Positions 1 to 7,502 of a stretch of 8,768 nt of DNA are shown one piece after another (positions within the stretch are counted from its first letter, which is position 1; each line of letters opens with the position of its first letter). This stretch comes from an uncultured Phaeodactylibacter sp. (lineage in GTDB: Bacteria > Bacteroidota > Bacteroidia > Chitinophagales > Saprospiraceae), in contig CAJXXJ010000121.1 in the NCBI GenBank assembly GCA_913062745.1, positions 1-8,768 of the forward strand, in the 5' to 3' direction. Below the pieces are notes generated by a model. The model saw only the letters and a list, made by a program, of their open reading frames with translations. It made no database searches and was not told the origin of the DNA. The translations under genes were made by a program, and so were the position numbers.

Positions 1-1
1 G

Positions 2-595
2 CTGTCCGTAGCCGAAAAACACGGCGCTGCGCTCTTGCTCGACGAAGCACACGCCACCGGCGTACTGGGTGAAAAAGGGGAGGGGCTGGCGGTTGAACAG
101 GAGCTGGAAGAGCGCATCTGGGCCCGTATCGTCACCTTCGGCAAGGCAGTGGGCGCACAGGGGGCAGCAGTGCTCAGCAGCAACACCCTGCGTCAGTATC
201 TCGTCAATTTTTCCCGCCCGTTCATCTATACCACGGCTATGCCGCCGCTGCTGCTGGAAGCTATCCGGCACAATTATCAGCTGATGGCAGCGGGCAGCCG
301 GACCCGGCAGTTGCAGGAACGCATCGCTCTTTTTCAGGCTTTCGCCGAAAAGGAAGGCCTGGAGCTGCTGCCGAGCCGTTCCGCAGTTCAGGCGCTGCTG
401 CTGCCGGGCAATGAGCGGGCCAAAGGAGCCGAGGCCAGGCTGCGGGCTTCCGGTTTTGCCGTAAAGGCCGTACTTTCGCCCACCGTTCCCAAAGGCAGGG
501 AACGGCTGCGTATCTGTTTGCACACCTTCAACGCCCCAGCTGAAATCGAATCATTAGTGCAACATTTAAAACAACTGAGCGATGAAAAAGCATAG
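2..595 (+). CDS. bioF: 8-amino-7-oxononanoate synthase (KAPA synthase), 3' part only
   Basis: BioF is a PLP enzyme that condenses pimeloyl-ACP or pimeloyl-CoA with L-alanine to give 8-amino-7-oxononanoate (KAPA), the first step of the biotin ring pathway in the cytoplasm. The reading frame is open from base 2, so the 5' half of the gene lies outside the window; roughly the last 197 codons are present. Seen: the cofactor-binding motif DEAHATGVLG just inside the window, the Schiff-base lysine in TFGKAVGAQG (Lys codon at 143-145), and the family motif FIYTTAMPP. These motifs belong to the alpha-oxoamine synthase family, which also contains 2-amino-3-ketobutyrate CoA ligase (kbl). The following bioD and bioA decide for BioF. 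The last 14 bp overlap bioD, which suggests translational coupling. Confidence 0.93.
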   Translation: MSVAEKHGAALLLDEAHATGVLGEKGEGLAVEQELEERIWARIVTFGKAVGAQGAAVLSSNTLRQYLVNFSRPFIYTTAMPPLLLEAIRHNYQLMAAGSRTRQLQERIALFQAFAEKEGLELLPSRSAVQALLLPGNERAKGAEARLRASGFAVKAVLSPTVPKGRERLRICLHTFNAPAEIESLVQHLKQLSDEKA

Positions 596-1226
596 AGGGG
601 TATTCGTCAGCGGCATCGGCACGGAAGTAGGCAAAACAGTAGTTTCTGCCCTGCTCGTGCGCGCCCTGCAAGCCGACTACTGGAAGCCGGTTCAGTCGGG
701 CGACCTCGACCACACCGATACCATGAAAGTCCAAAAGTGGGCCGGGGAGCAGGCCGGGCAGTTCCACCCGGAGCGCCACCGGCTCACATTACCCATGTCG
801 CCCCACGCGAGTGCCGAGGCGGACGGGCTGCATCTGCAACTTTCGGACTTCCGGCTACCCGCTACGGACAACTTTTTGGTAACAGAAGGGGCCGGCGGGC
901 TCCACGTGCCGCTCAACCACCGCGATTTGGTCATCGACCTGATCGGGCAGCTACAATTGCCGGTCGTGCTGGTCTCGCGCCACTACCTGGGCAGCATTAA
1001 CCATACCCTGCTGAGCGTGGAGGCCCTGCGGAGCCGCGGCATCTCCATCGCTGCACTGATTTTTAACGGCGAAGAACACCCTACTACCGAATCAGTGATT
1101 GAGGAAATGACCGGTATCAAAGCACTATACCGGGTCGGCGAGCTGCCGGATTTTTCGGAGGGCGCTTTCGCGAAAGCTGCCGCAGCGCTCCGCGAACGCT
1201 GGGAAGGCGCTGCCCTGCCGGCCTGA
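582..1226 (+). CDS. bioD: Dethiobiotin synthetase
   Basis: BioD is an ATP-dependent cytoplasmic enzyme that carboxylates 7,8-diaminopelargonic acid (DAPA) and closes the ureido ring to give dethiobiotin. The 214-residue product has the family's usual length. Seen: an N-terminal P-loop GIGTEVGKT with Lys18, the substrate-site motif WKPVQSG with Lys35, the segment PMSPHASAEADG near residue 75, and TEGAGGLHVPL with Glu102 at the metal and substrate site. The ATG lies inside the end of bioF (14-bp overlap) and places the P-loop about ten residues in, as expected for the family. A 52-bp gap precedes bioA. No abnormal feature is visible. Confidence 0.96.
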   Translation: MKKHRGVFVSGIGTEVGKTVVSALLVRALQADYWKPVQSGDLDHTDTMKVQKWAGEQAGQFHPERHRLTLPMSPHASAEADGLHLQLSDFRLPATDNFLVTEGAGGLHVPLNHRDLVIDLIGQLQLPVVLVSRHYLGSINHTLLSVEALRSRGISIAALIFNGEEHPTTESVIEEMTGIKALYRVGELPDFSEGAFAKAAAALRERWEGAALPA

Positions 1227-1278
1227 GGCAGTTAAGCAACCGGACAGTACCGGCTCTTTCACAAAAAAAAGACACGAC

Positions 1279-2607
1279 ATGACACACTCCAATACGCCAG
1301 TGGGTACAGGTACTTTGGTGGAGCGCGACGCCCGCCATATCTGGCACCCCTACACGCAGATGAAAATTGCGGCGCCGCCCTTGCCCATCGTGGCTGCCAG
1401 GGGGGCAGAGCTCATTGACGAGCAAGGCAACACCTACATAGATACCGTATCGTCCTGGTGGGTCAACCTGCACGGCCACGCCCACCCGTACATCGCCGAG
1501 CGCGTACACCGGCAGCTGATGCAGCTGGAGCACGTCATTTTTGCCGGCTTCACCCACCCCCCTGCCGTGGAGCTGGCCGAGCGGCTGCTGGCTCATTTGC
1601 CGGAAGGCCAAAACCGTGTGTTCTACTCCGATAATGGCTCCACCGCCGTGGAAATCGGCATCAAAATGGCCATTCAGTACTTCTTCAACCGGGGAGAAAA
1701 GCGCCGCCGCCTGATCGCTTTCGAGCAGGCTTTCCACGGCGAGACCTTCGGCTCTATGTCGGCCAGCGGCGACCTGTCGTTCAATACCGCTTTCGAGAGC
1801 CACCTGTTTGAAGTGCTGCGCATACCGGTGCCGGTGCCCGGGCGGCAGTCGGAAGCGCTGTGGGCGCTGGAGCAACACCTGAAGTCCGGCGAGGCTTATG
1901 CTTTCATCTTCGAGCCCCTGGTGCTGGGGGCCGGCGGTATGATTATGTATGAGCCGGAGGTGCTGAGCGAAATGATCGCAATGTGCCACCGCTACGGTGT
2001 GCTGTGCATAGCCGACGAAGTAATGACCGGCTTCGGGCGCACGGGGCGCATCTTCGCCAGCAACCACCTGAGCGAAGCGCCGGATATCGTCTGCATGTCC
2101 AAAGGCCTGACCGGCGGTACTTTACCGTTGGCGGTCACTTCCTGCACGGAGGCCATCTTTCAGGCGTTTTACTCCGAAGACAAGAGCAAGACCTTCTTCC
2201 ACGGGCACTCCTACACGGCCAACCCGGTGGGCTGCGCTGCTGCTCTGGCCAGCCTCGACCTACTGGAAAAACCGGAATCGGCGGCGGACCGGGAACGAAT
2301 CGCGGAACAGCACCGGCAGTTTCGGCAGCGCATTGAGCAGCACCCGGCTGTGCGCGCCACCCGTCAGCGGGGCACCATCCTGGCGGTGGAATTCGAAAGC
2401 GAGGAAGCCACCGGATACTTCAACTCCCTGCGTGACCGCCTCTACGCTTTCTTTCTGGAGCGCGGCCTGCTGATGCGGCCCCTGGGCAACCTGATCTACA
2501 TGATCCCGCCCTACTGCATCACGAATGAGCAGCTGCAGCTGGCCTACGATGCGATGGATGCGGCATTCACCCATTTTCTGCTTCCGCAAAAAGAGGAACC
2601 GGCATGA
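1279..2607 (+). CDS. bioA: Adenosylmethionine-8-amino-7-oxononanoate aminotransferase (DAPA synthase)
   Basis: BioA is a fold-type I, class III PLP aminotransferase that converts KAPA to DAPA. In most bacteria S-adenosylmethionine is the amino donor; some homologues (BioK) use lysine. The 442-residue product is full length. Seen: RHIWHPYTQM with Tyr25, SSWW at 59-61, the PLP-pocket Asp246 in IADEVMTGFGRTG, the Schiff-base Lys275 in CMSKGLTGGT, HSYTANPVGCAAA, and LLMRPLGNLIYMIPPY near the C-terminus. The motif that reads YHGDTFGAM in E. coli BioA reads FHGETFGSM here (Phe152, Glu155), so two substrate-site positions differ. The ATG follows an A-rich leader (1261-1270) with no Shine-Dalgarno. 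The TGA stop overlaps the next ATG as ATGA. SAM as donor is assumed from the family and is not proven by the sequence. Confidence 0.94.
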   Translation: MTHSNTPVGTGTLVERDARHIWHPYTQMKIAAPPLPIVAARGAELIDEQGNTYIDTVSSWWVNLHGHAHPYIAERVHRQLMQLEHVIFAGFTHPPAVELAERLLAHLPEGQNRVFYSDNGSTAVEIGIKMAIQYFFNRGEKRRRLIAFEQAFHGETFGSMSASGDLSFNTAFESHLFEVLRIPVPVPGRQSEALWALEQHLKSGEAYAFIFEPLVLGAGGMIMYEPEVLSEMIAMCHRYGVLCIADEVMTGFGRTGRIFASNHLSEAPDIVCMSKGLTGGTLPLAVTSCTEAIFQAFYSEDKSKTFFHGHSYTANPVGCAAALASLDLLEKPESAADRERIAEQHRQFRQRIEQHPAVRATRQRGTILAVEFESEEATGYFNSLRDRLYAFFLERGLLMRPLGNLIYMIPPYCITNEQLQLAYDAMDAAFTHFLLPQKEEPA

Positions 2608-3740
2608 GAATCGGCATCACAGAATGGGGCAGCATATCGGCGCTGGGCGTAAGCCGGGAGCTGGTCCGCAAACACTATCAACAGCCGGAGCACTTCCTGC
2701 AATGGATGGAGGAATTCCTTTGTTGGGGCGCGCCCCTGCAGGCCGAAGGCGAAGAAGCGCTGAGCCGGGAATTGCCGCACGCGCCCCGGGTAGTGCGCCT
2801 GGCACTCGTAGCTGCCCGCCTGGCGGTAGAGCGGGCCGGCTGGCAGCCCCATACGCAGGAAATCACGCTGAACATGGCATCCGCCCGCGGCGCTACCGAT
2901 ACCTGGGAGCGGGCGCACAGCAACTGGTTTTCCGGCGGGCAGCTGGCGGCTGACACTTCTCCTTCCACCACCCTGGGGGGCATCGGCTCTACCGTATCGC
3001 AAGAGCTGGGGCTGCAGGGGTATTCCTTCGGGCATTCGATCACCTGCAGCGGCGCTGCCTTTGCGATCGCTAATGCGGTGGCCTGGCTGCGGGCGGGCAT
3101 GGCAACGCGCATACTGGCGGGCGGTGCAGAAGCTCCGCTGACTGCCTTCACCGTAGAACAGATGAAGGCGCTGCGCATCTACAGCCGGGAAGACAAACCG
3201 ACCTACCCCTGCCGGGCGCTGGACGTCGGCAAACGCGAAAATACTATGGTGCTCGGAGAAGGTGCCGCCTGCTTTGCGCTGGAAACAGAACCGGAGCAGG
3301 CACAGGCCTGGGTGGCCGGGCTGGGCTACGGGCAGGAGCCGCTGCCTTCCGCTGCCGGTATGCAGCCGGATGGGCAGGCACTGCAGCGGGCTATGCGCAA
3401 AGCGCTCGATCAGGCGGGGCTGAGCCGGCCTGACGTCATCATCCCGCACGCGCCCGGTACCCGCAAGGGCGACCGCGCCGAACGGGCAGCGCTGCAGGCG
3501 CTGTTCGGGGAAAATATTCCGCCCCTGGCTTCTAATAAGTGGAAAATAGGCCATACTTTAGGGGCTTCCGGTGCCCTGAGCCTGGAGCTTGCCCTGCTGC
3601 TGCTCCGCGATCAGGCCTGGTGCCCGCAGCCGGGCTGGATCGGGCAGAAGCCGGAAAGCCGCATGGATAGCGTACTGGTCAACGCAGCCGGTTTTGGCGG
3701 GCAGGCCGTGAGCATTTTGCTGAAAAGCGTCAACTCATGA
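2604..3740 (+). CDS. Beta-ketoacyl synthase family protein in the biotin operon
   Basis: This is a thiolase-fold condensing enzyme of the KAS I/II type, which extends an acyl chain by decarboxylative condensation with malonyl-ACP. The product has 378 residues, somewhat shorter than the roughly 410 of FabF/FabB. Seen: Cys148 in ITCSGAA, His282 in PHAPGTRKGD, Lys312 and His317 in NKWKIGHTLGASG, the ALDVGKRENTMVLGEGAA segment, and a C-terminal NAAGFGG. These match the Cys-His-His triad and conserved Lys of elongating KAS enzymes, with similar spacing, so it is probably catalytic. It shares ATGA overlaps with both bioA and the following gene. To my knowledge a KAS gene in this position is recurrent in Bacteroidota biotin clusters. 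The inferred role is making or priming the pimeloyl (or a shorter dicarboxyl) acyl-ACP for BioF. A general fatty-acid role is the alternative. It is not FabH/BioZ-like, since those use a Cys-His-Asn triad. Confidence 0.9.
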   Translation: MRIGITEWGSISALGVSRELVRKHYQQPEHFLQWMEEFLCWGAPLQAEGEEALSRELPHAPRVVRLALVAARLAVERAGWQPHTQEITLNMASARGATDTWERAHSNWFSGGQLAADTSPSTTLGGIGSTVSQELGLQGYSFGHSITCSGAAFAIANAVAWLRAGMATRILAGGAEAPLTAFTVEQMKALRIYSREDKPTYPCRALDVGKRENTMVLGEGAACFALETEPEQAQAWVAGLGYGQEPLPSAAGMQPDGQALQRAMRKALDQAGLSRPDVIIPHAPGTRKGDRAERAALQALFGENIPPLASNKWKIGHTLGASGALSLELALLLLRDQAWCPQPGWIGQKPESRMDSVLVNAAGFGGQAVSILLKSVNS

Positions 3741-4312
3741 TAGTTAGAATCATTATTGTACTGGTCTGTATCGTCTTTTTTATCAATGGCTGCAACAGCC
3801 TGATTTCACAGTTCTTTGGTACGCATAAGCTGCGCGCTTTTGAAATGGAACAAATCGTGCAGCACGGCATTGGCGATTCCGATTATATCGAAATACCGGA
3901 TGCCTGGCTGAGTGGCGAATTTGTGCATCAAACCTCAGAATACGAGAATGACCCACCCATTCTGCTCTATCCGCTGCTCAGCGCTGAAGACTGGCAAAAG
4001 CAGCAGCGCGGTGAGCCGGTCAGCCCTTCTCTGCTGGCCTGGACTGCCGATTTTCATTCGCCCTGCGTGGAGGAAAACAACTGCATCGAGCCGGGGCAGC
4101 AGGCAGTACGGGGCGTAGTGCGGGAACTGCCGGATGGCAATCAGGGAGCACTGCAAAAACTGCGGGAAAAAGGCTACGAAATCAGCCCTTCCGTAAAAGT
4201 CATCAATCACAATCAGGCCCCGCTGGCCTGGTACTGGAACCTGTCGATGATGCTGATCCCTCTGGGGCTGGCTATCGGCATGGAAGCCTGGTATAACCGA
4301 AAGAAAAGTTAG
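3737..4312 (+). CDS. Small membrane-anchored protein of unknown function between the KAS gene and bioB
   Basis: I do not recognise this 191-residue product. Residues 2-17 form a hydrophobic segment ending in FFINGC. This is either an uncleaved membrane anchor or a poor lipoprotein signal (Cys19, with Asn at the -2 position). The middle part, about residues 30-160, is polar and acidic and has two nearby cysteines (Cys110 and Cys116 in SPCVEENNC) that could form a disulfide if it lies outside the cytoplasm. A second hydrophobic helix at about 162-184 is followed by a positive tail (NRKKS), so both ends would sit in the membrane. Its ATG overlaps the KAS stop as ATGA, and bioB starts 9 bp downstream, so it is very likely cotranscribed with the biotin genes. 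The stretch reads more AT-rich than its neighbours. No function is claimed; a link to biotin or precursor handling is only contextual. Confidence 0.8.
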   Translation: MIVRIIIVLVCIVFFINGCNSLISQFFGTHKLRAFEMEQIVQHGIGDSDYIEIPDAWLSGEFVHQTSEYENDPPILLYPLLSAEDWQKQQRGEPVSPSLLAWTADFHSPCVEENNCIEPGQQAVRGVVRELPDGNQGALQKLREKGYEISPSVKVINHNQAPLAWYWNLSMMLIPLGLAIGMEAWYNRKKS

Positions 4313-4321
4313 CTTTAAAAT

Positions 4322-5416
4322 ATGGAACAACAACACAACTGGACACTGGAAGACATTCTGGCGCTCTATCGAAAACCTTTACTGGAACTGGTATACGAAG
4401 CCGCGACCGTCCACCGGCAGCACCACGACCCGAATGAAGTGCAGATCAGCAGCCTGCTGTCTATCAAAACCGGGGGCTGCCCCGAAGACTGCGGTTACTG
4501 CCCGCAGGCCGCCCGCTACCATACCGATGTAGAAGAGCACGGCCTGATGAGCGTGGAACAGGTGGCTACTGCCGCCAACCGGGCGCGTATGCTGGGCGCT
4601 TCCCGCCTGTGCATGGGTGCTGCCTGGCGCAATGTGCGCGATGACGAGGACTTCGACCGCGTCATTGAGCTGGTACAAACGGTCAACGAGATGGACATGG
4701 AGGTCTGTGCGACGCTCGGGATGGTCACGGAAAAGCAGGCTCAAAAGCTGGCGGCTGCCGGGCTTTATGCCTACAACCATAACCTGGATACTTCCGAAGA
4801 ATACTACAAAGAGATCATCCCCACCCGCGGCTACGAAGACCGCCTGAAGACGCTGGAGAATGTCCGCAAAGCAAAACTGACAGTCTGCTCAGGCGGCATC
4901 ATCGGCATGGGCGAGTCGGTAGAAGACCGCTGCCAGATGCTGCTGACCCTCTCGCAGCTCGACCCGCAGCCGGAATCTGTGCCCATCAACGCGCTGGTCG
5001 CTGTGGAAGGCACGCCGATGGAGGAGCAGGAGCCGGTGCCCATCTGGGATATGGTGCGAATGGTCGCTACGGCGCGCATCGTGATGCCCGGGTCTACCGT
5101 ACGCCTCAGCGCGGGCCGCACCCAAATGACACGCGAGGGGCAGGCGCTGTGCTTTATGGCGGGCGCAGGCTCTATCTTTGCCGGCGACAAGCTGCTGACC
5201 ACGCCCAACCCGGACGCGGATGAGGACCTGCAGATGTTTGAACTGCTGGGGCTGAAGCCGACTGCTCCCTTTGCGAAACACCCGAAGCCGCAACCGCAGC
5301 CCGTACCGGAAGAAGACAGTACGGAAAAGCCAAAGTGGAGCCGCCCGGGCCACCGCATCCCCGCCAACGTAGAGTACACCAAGCGTGGCAAGGCCAAACG
5401 CAAAATCACCTCATAA
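4322..5416 (+). CDS. bioB: Biotin synthase (radical SAM)
   Basis: BioB inserts sulfur into dethiobiotin to form biotin, using a radical-SAM [4Fe-4S] cluster and a sacrificial [2Fe-2S] cluster. Seen in the 364-residue product: the radical-SAM motif CPEDCGYC (Cys53, Cys57, Cys60), the [2Fe-2S] ligands Cys97 (SRLCMGA), Cys129 (EVCATLG) and Cys189 (TVCSGG), and the fourth ligand Arg261 in VRLSAGR. YNHNLDTS and CFMAGAGSIFAGDKLLTTPNP are also characteristic. All known ligands are present, so the enzyme should be active. After about residue 316 the protein carries a Pro-, Lys- and Arg-rich tail (PKPQPQPVPEED, then KPKWSRPGHRIP and a basic end) unlike the E. coli C-terminus. The start is the ATG 9 bp after the preceding stop, with only an AT-rich leader. 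tpiA follows after 15 bp. Confidence 0.97.
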   Translation: MEQQHNWTLEDILALYRKPLLELVYEAATVHRQHHDPNEVQISSLLSIKTGGCPEDCGYCPQAARYHTDVEEHGLMSVEQVATAANRARMLGASRLCMGAAWRNVRDDEDFDRVIELVQTVNEMDMEVCATLGMVTEKQAQKLAAAGLYAYNHNLDTSEEYYKEIIPTRGYEDRLKTLENVRKAKLTVCSGGIIGMGESVEDRCQMLLTLSQLDPQPESVPINALVAVEGTPMEEQEPVPIWDMVRMVATARIVMPGSTVRLSAGRTQMTREGQALCFMAGAGSIFAGDKLLTTPNPDADEDLQMFELLGLKPTAPFAKHPKPQPQPVPEEDSTEKPKWSRPGHRIPANVEYTKRGKAKRKITS

Positions 5417-5431
5417 AAAAACAGAACCTTC

Positions 5432-6187
5432 ATGAAACGACAACAAATTGTAGCCGGTAACTGGAAAATGAACAAGGACTACGAGGAAGGGCGCGACCTG
5501 ACCAAAGGCATCGTAGACGCTATGCAGCCCTCGGATACCCTGGTCATCCTCGGCACGCCCTATATCCACCTGATGAATGTCAGCCGCATCATCAAGGACA
5601 TCTCTAACGTGCACCTGGCCGCTCAGAACTGCCATCAGGAGGAGAGTGGTGCTTATACCGGCGAGGTTTCCGCACCCATGCTGAAGTCCTGCGGCGTAGG
5701 CTACGTCATCCTCGGGCACTCCGAGCGCCGGGCTTACTTCCACGAAGACGACGAGCTGATCGCGAAGAAGGTAGATGCTGTACTGGCGAATGGCATGCAG
5801 CCCATCTACTGCTGCGGCGAGCCGCTGGAAGTGCGCGAGGACGGCAAACAGAACGAACTGGTGGCCGAGCAGGTCAAAACAGCGCTGTTCCACCTCAGCA
5901 AAGAGGATTTCTCCAAAATCGTCATCGCTTACGAACCGGTCTGGGCGATCGGTACCGGCAAGACGGCTAGCCCGGAGCAGGCACAGGAAATGCACGCCCA
6001 TATCCGCAAGCTGGTGCGCGAGCAGTACGATGATGCCACCGCGGATGGCCTGAGCATCCTCTACGGCGGTTCGGTAAAGCCCGGCAACGCCAAGGAACTG
6101 TTCTCGCAGGAGGATGTGGACGGCGGGCTGATCGGCGGGGCATCGCTCAAGGCGAAAGACTTTGTCGCTATTGTCAATAGCTTCTGA
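5432..6187 (+). CDS. tpiA: Triosephosphate isomerase
   Basis: This TIM-barrel enzyme interconverts dihydroxyacetone phosphate and glyceraldehyde 3-phosphate in glycolysis and gluconeogenesis. The 251-residue product is full length for a bacterial TIM. Seen: Asn10 and Lys12 in GNWKMN, the catalytic His96 in ILGHSERR, the catalytic base Glu168 at the start of the flexible loop AYEPVWAIGTGKTA, the phosphate-binding ILYGGSVKPGNA, and GGLIGGASLK near the end. The ATG is preceded by an A-rich stretch (ATAAAAAAACAG) and lies 15 bp after bioB, so it may be read from the biotin transcript, although the enzymes are metabolically unrelated. The stop is followed after 4 bp by the next gene. Confidence 0.97.
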   Translation: MKRQQIVAGNWKMNKDYEEGRDLTKGIVDAMQPSDTLVILGTPYIHLMNVSRIIKDISNVHLAAQNCHQEESGAYTGEVSAPMLKSCGVGYVILGHSERRAYFHEDDELIAKKVDAVLANGMQPIYCCGEPLEVREDGKQNELVAEQVKTALFHLSKEDFSKIVIAYEPVWAIGTGKTASPEQAQEMHAHIRKLVREQYDDATADGLSILYGGSVKPGNAKELFSQEDVDGGLIGGASLKAKDFVAIVNSF

Positions 6188-6191
6188 TGCC

Positions 6192-7496
6192 ATGGCCACG
6201 CCAAAAGCCCCATCGAGCAAGCCAACATGGCTGGAAAAACTGGAGCAGGAAAGCTATCAGGCAGAATTGATCATTTCGGGTATCGCAATCTTCGGAGCGC
6301 TGCAATTGCCCGATTTGATCAAGAAGCTGATCATTTGGTGCCTGGATACCTTCAGCCAGGAATTTCTCAGCATTGGTTATCTGCTGTTTATTTACCTCAT
6401 CCTGGCCTCACAGCTGCTGATTGTAAACTTCGTCCTGCATTTCCTGCTGCGTACGCTGTGGATCGGCAACGTGGGGCTGGCCAGCGTGTACCCAAACGGT
6501 ATCAATACCGAATCAGAGAAGTTCAGCCGGGACTATTCGGAAAAGCTGAAACGGAAGTTTCCGGACTTCGGGGCTTTCAATAAACAGCTGGACGACTTTT
6601 GCAGCGTCATCTTCTCGGTGGCTTCCCTGTTCACTATGATTTTCGTGAGCATATCGCTGGTAATCGCAATCCTGATGCTGTTGTCTTATGTAATTGCGCT
6701 GCCTTTCCCGGGGCTGGAGTTCCGCACGGTACTGTTTGTCATTGGGGGAGTGATGATGTTTTCCTTTCTGATACAGTCATTCTTGGGGCTGCCCCAGCTG
6801 CGGGAGCGCGAGTGGGTGAAACGTATTCACTTTCCGTGGAGCATGTTAGCAACGAAGGTGCTGTACGGGCCATTTTTCCGGCCCGTGACCTATATCACCT
6901 ATATCTTCATGACCAACAGCAAGGGGTATGGCCTGTTTGGGCTGTCCATGGTATACCTCTTTGTGGTGGCTTTTACGTCTTTCCCGTTGATTGAGGAGTC
7001 ACGGGTGTTGTTCACTAACCCTGCCTACGAAGAGAAAATCCGGCTGACGGATGCCCGTATGCACCAACTGGGCTACGATGACCGCCGGGCAGAAGGGGAG
7101 TATATCCCGTTCGCTTCTATTCCTTCTGAAGTGGTGCGTGGTACAGTCTTGCCGGTTTTTGTCAACATCAAGCCAGACTCCCGGTCGAAAGTAAGGGAAC
7201 ACTGCGACCGCAGCGAGTTCACCACCTCCTGGGACAGAGTGCAAGCCTGGGTGGATTGCCTGGGCAAATACTACCATTTTTACGTCGGAGAGCAGCAGGT
7301 CGAGCCGTCGGGTTTGTACGTCTATGAGCGCGAAGATACCAGGCAGTACGGGCTGCGCACTTTTCTGCCGATGGACTCCATATCGGTAGGCGGGCAGGTG
7401 CTGCGCATCGTATTTGATGGCGAAGGCGTGGACAGTACGCTTCGGCACGAAACCCGGCTGCCCTTCCAGTTTTACCCGGAGGAGTCCTTGCAATAA
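6192..7496 (+). CDS. Multi-pass membrane protein of unknown function with a soluble C-terminal domain
   Basis: I do not recognise a family. From the ATG the product has 434 residues. A polar N-terminus of about 23 residues is followed by hydrophobic stretches near 24-40, 58-86, 138-170, 178-200 and 248-266, giving about five (possibly six) membrane helices, with a charged segment at about 102-135 between the second and third. From about 267 to 434 the protein is soluble-looking and mixed polar/aromatic (for example KYYHFYVGEQQV and LRTFLPMDSISVGG), with Cys residues near WVDCLG and EHCDRS. The frame stays open upstream to a TTG at 6162 inside tpiA. The ATG at 6192 is preferred because it starts 4 bp after the tpiA stop and avoids a 26-bp overlap. 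It is probably cotranscribed with tpiA. The function and the side of the membrane on which the C-terminal domain lies are unknown. Confidence 0.85.
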   Translation: MATPKAPSSKPTWLEKLEQESYQAELIISGIAIFGALQLPDLIKKLIIWCLDTFSQEFLSIGYLLFIYLILASQLLIVNFVLHFLLRTLWIGNVGLASVYPNGINTESEKFSRDYSEKLKRKFPDFGAFNKQLDDFCSVIFSVASLFTMIFVSISLVIAILMLLSYVIALPFPGLEFRTVLFVIGGVMMFSFLIQSFLGLPQLREREWVKRIHFPWSMLATKVLYGPFFRPVTYITYIFMTNSKGYGLFGLSMVYLFVVAFTSFPLIEESRVLFTNPAYEEKIRLTDARMHQLGYDDRRAEGEYIPFASIPSEVVRGTVLPVFVNIKPDSRSKVREHCDRSEFTTSWDRVQAWVDCLGKYYHFYVGEQQVEPSGLYVYEREDTRQYGLRTFLPMDSISVGGQVLRIVFDGEGVDSTLRHETRLPFQFYPEESLQ

Positions 7497-7502
7497 ATGT
7501 AA

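Noticed and set aside
1227..1278. CCGG-ACAGTA-CCGG in the bioD-bioA gap as a hairpin or biotin regulator site
   Set aside because: The arms are only 4 bp and self-palindromic, the flanks do not extend the pairing, and no match to a known BirA or BioR operator could be seen.
1117..2067. Long minus-strand open frame opposite bioA
   Set aside because: It lies fully opposite motif-confirmed bioD/bioA, its translation is rich in His, Gln and Arg with no recognisable domain, and it arises from the codon bias of the GC-rich + strand gene.
2544..3554. Long minus-strand open frame opposite the KAS gene
   Set aside because: The + strand KAS frame has all catalytic motifs, while the antisense product has low-complexity Arg/Gly/Pro-rich composition and no domain.
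3755..3796. Firm lipoprotein call for the small membrane protein
   Set aside because: The segment FFINGC has Asn at the -2 position and lacks an ideal lipobox, and a second membrane helix at the C-terminus makes a plain membrane anchor equally likely.
4831..5475. Minus-strand open frame opposite the bioB 3' end
   Set aside because: bioB is certain here, and the antisense product is Ser/Pro/Gly-rich without motifs.
6162..6191. Upstream TTG start for the membrane protein, inside tpiA
   Set aside because: It would add 10 residues and a 26-bp overlap. The ATG at 6192, 4 bp after the tpiA stop, is the simpler start.
5411..6220. Minus-strand open frame opposite tpiA
   Set aside because: tpiA is confirmed by its catalytic residues, and this frame is its shadow.
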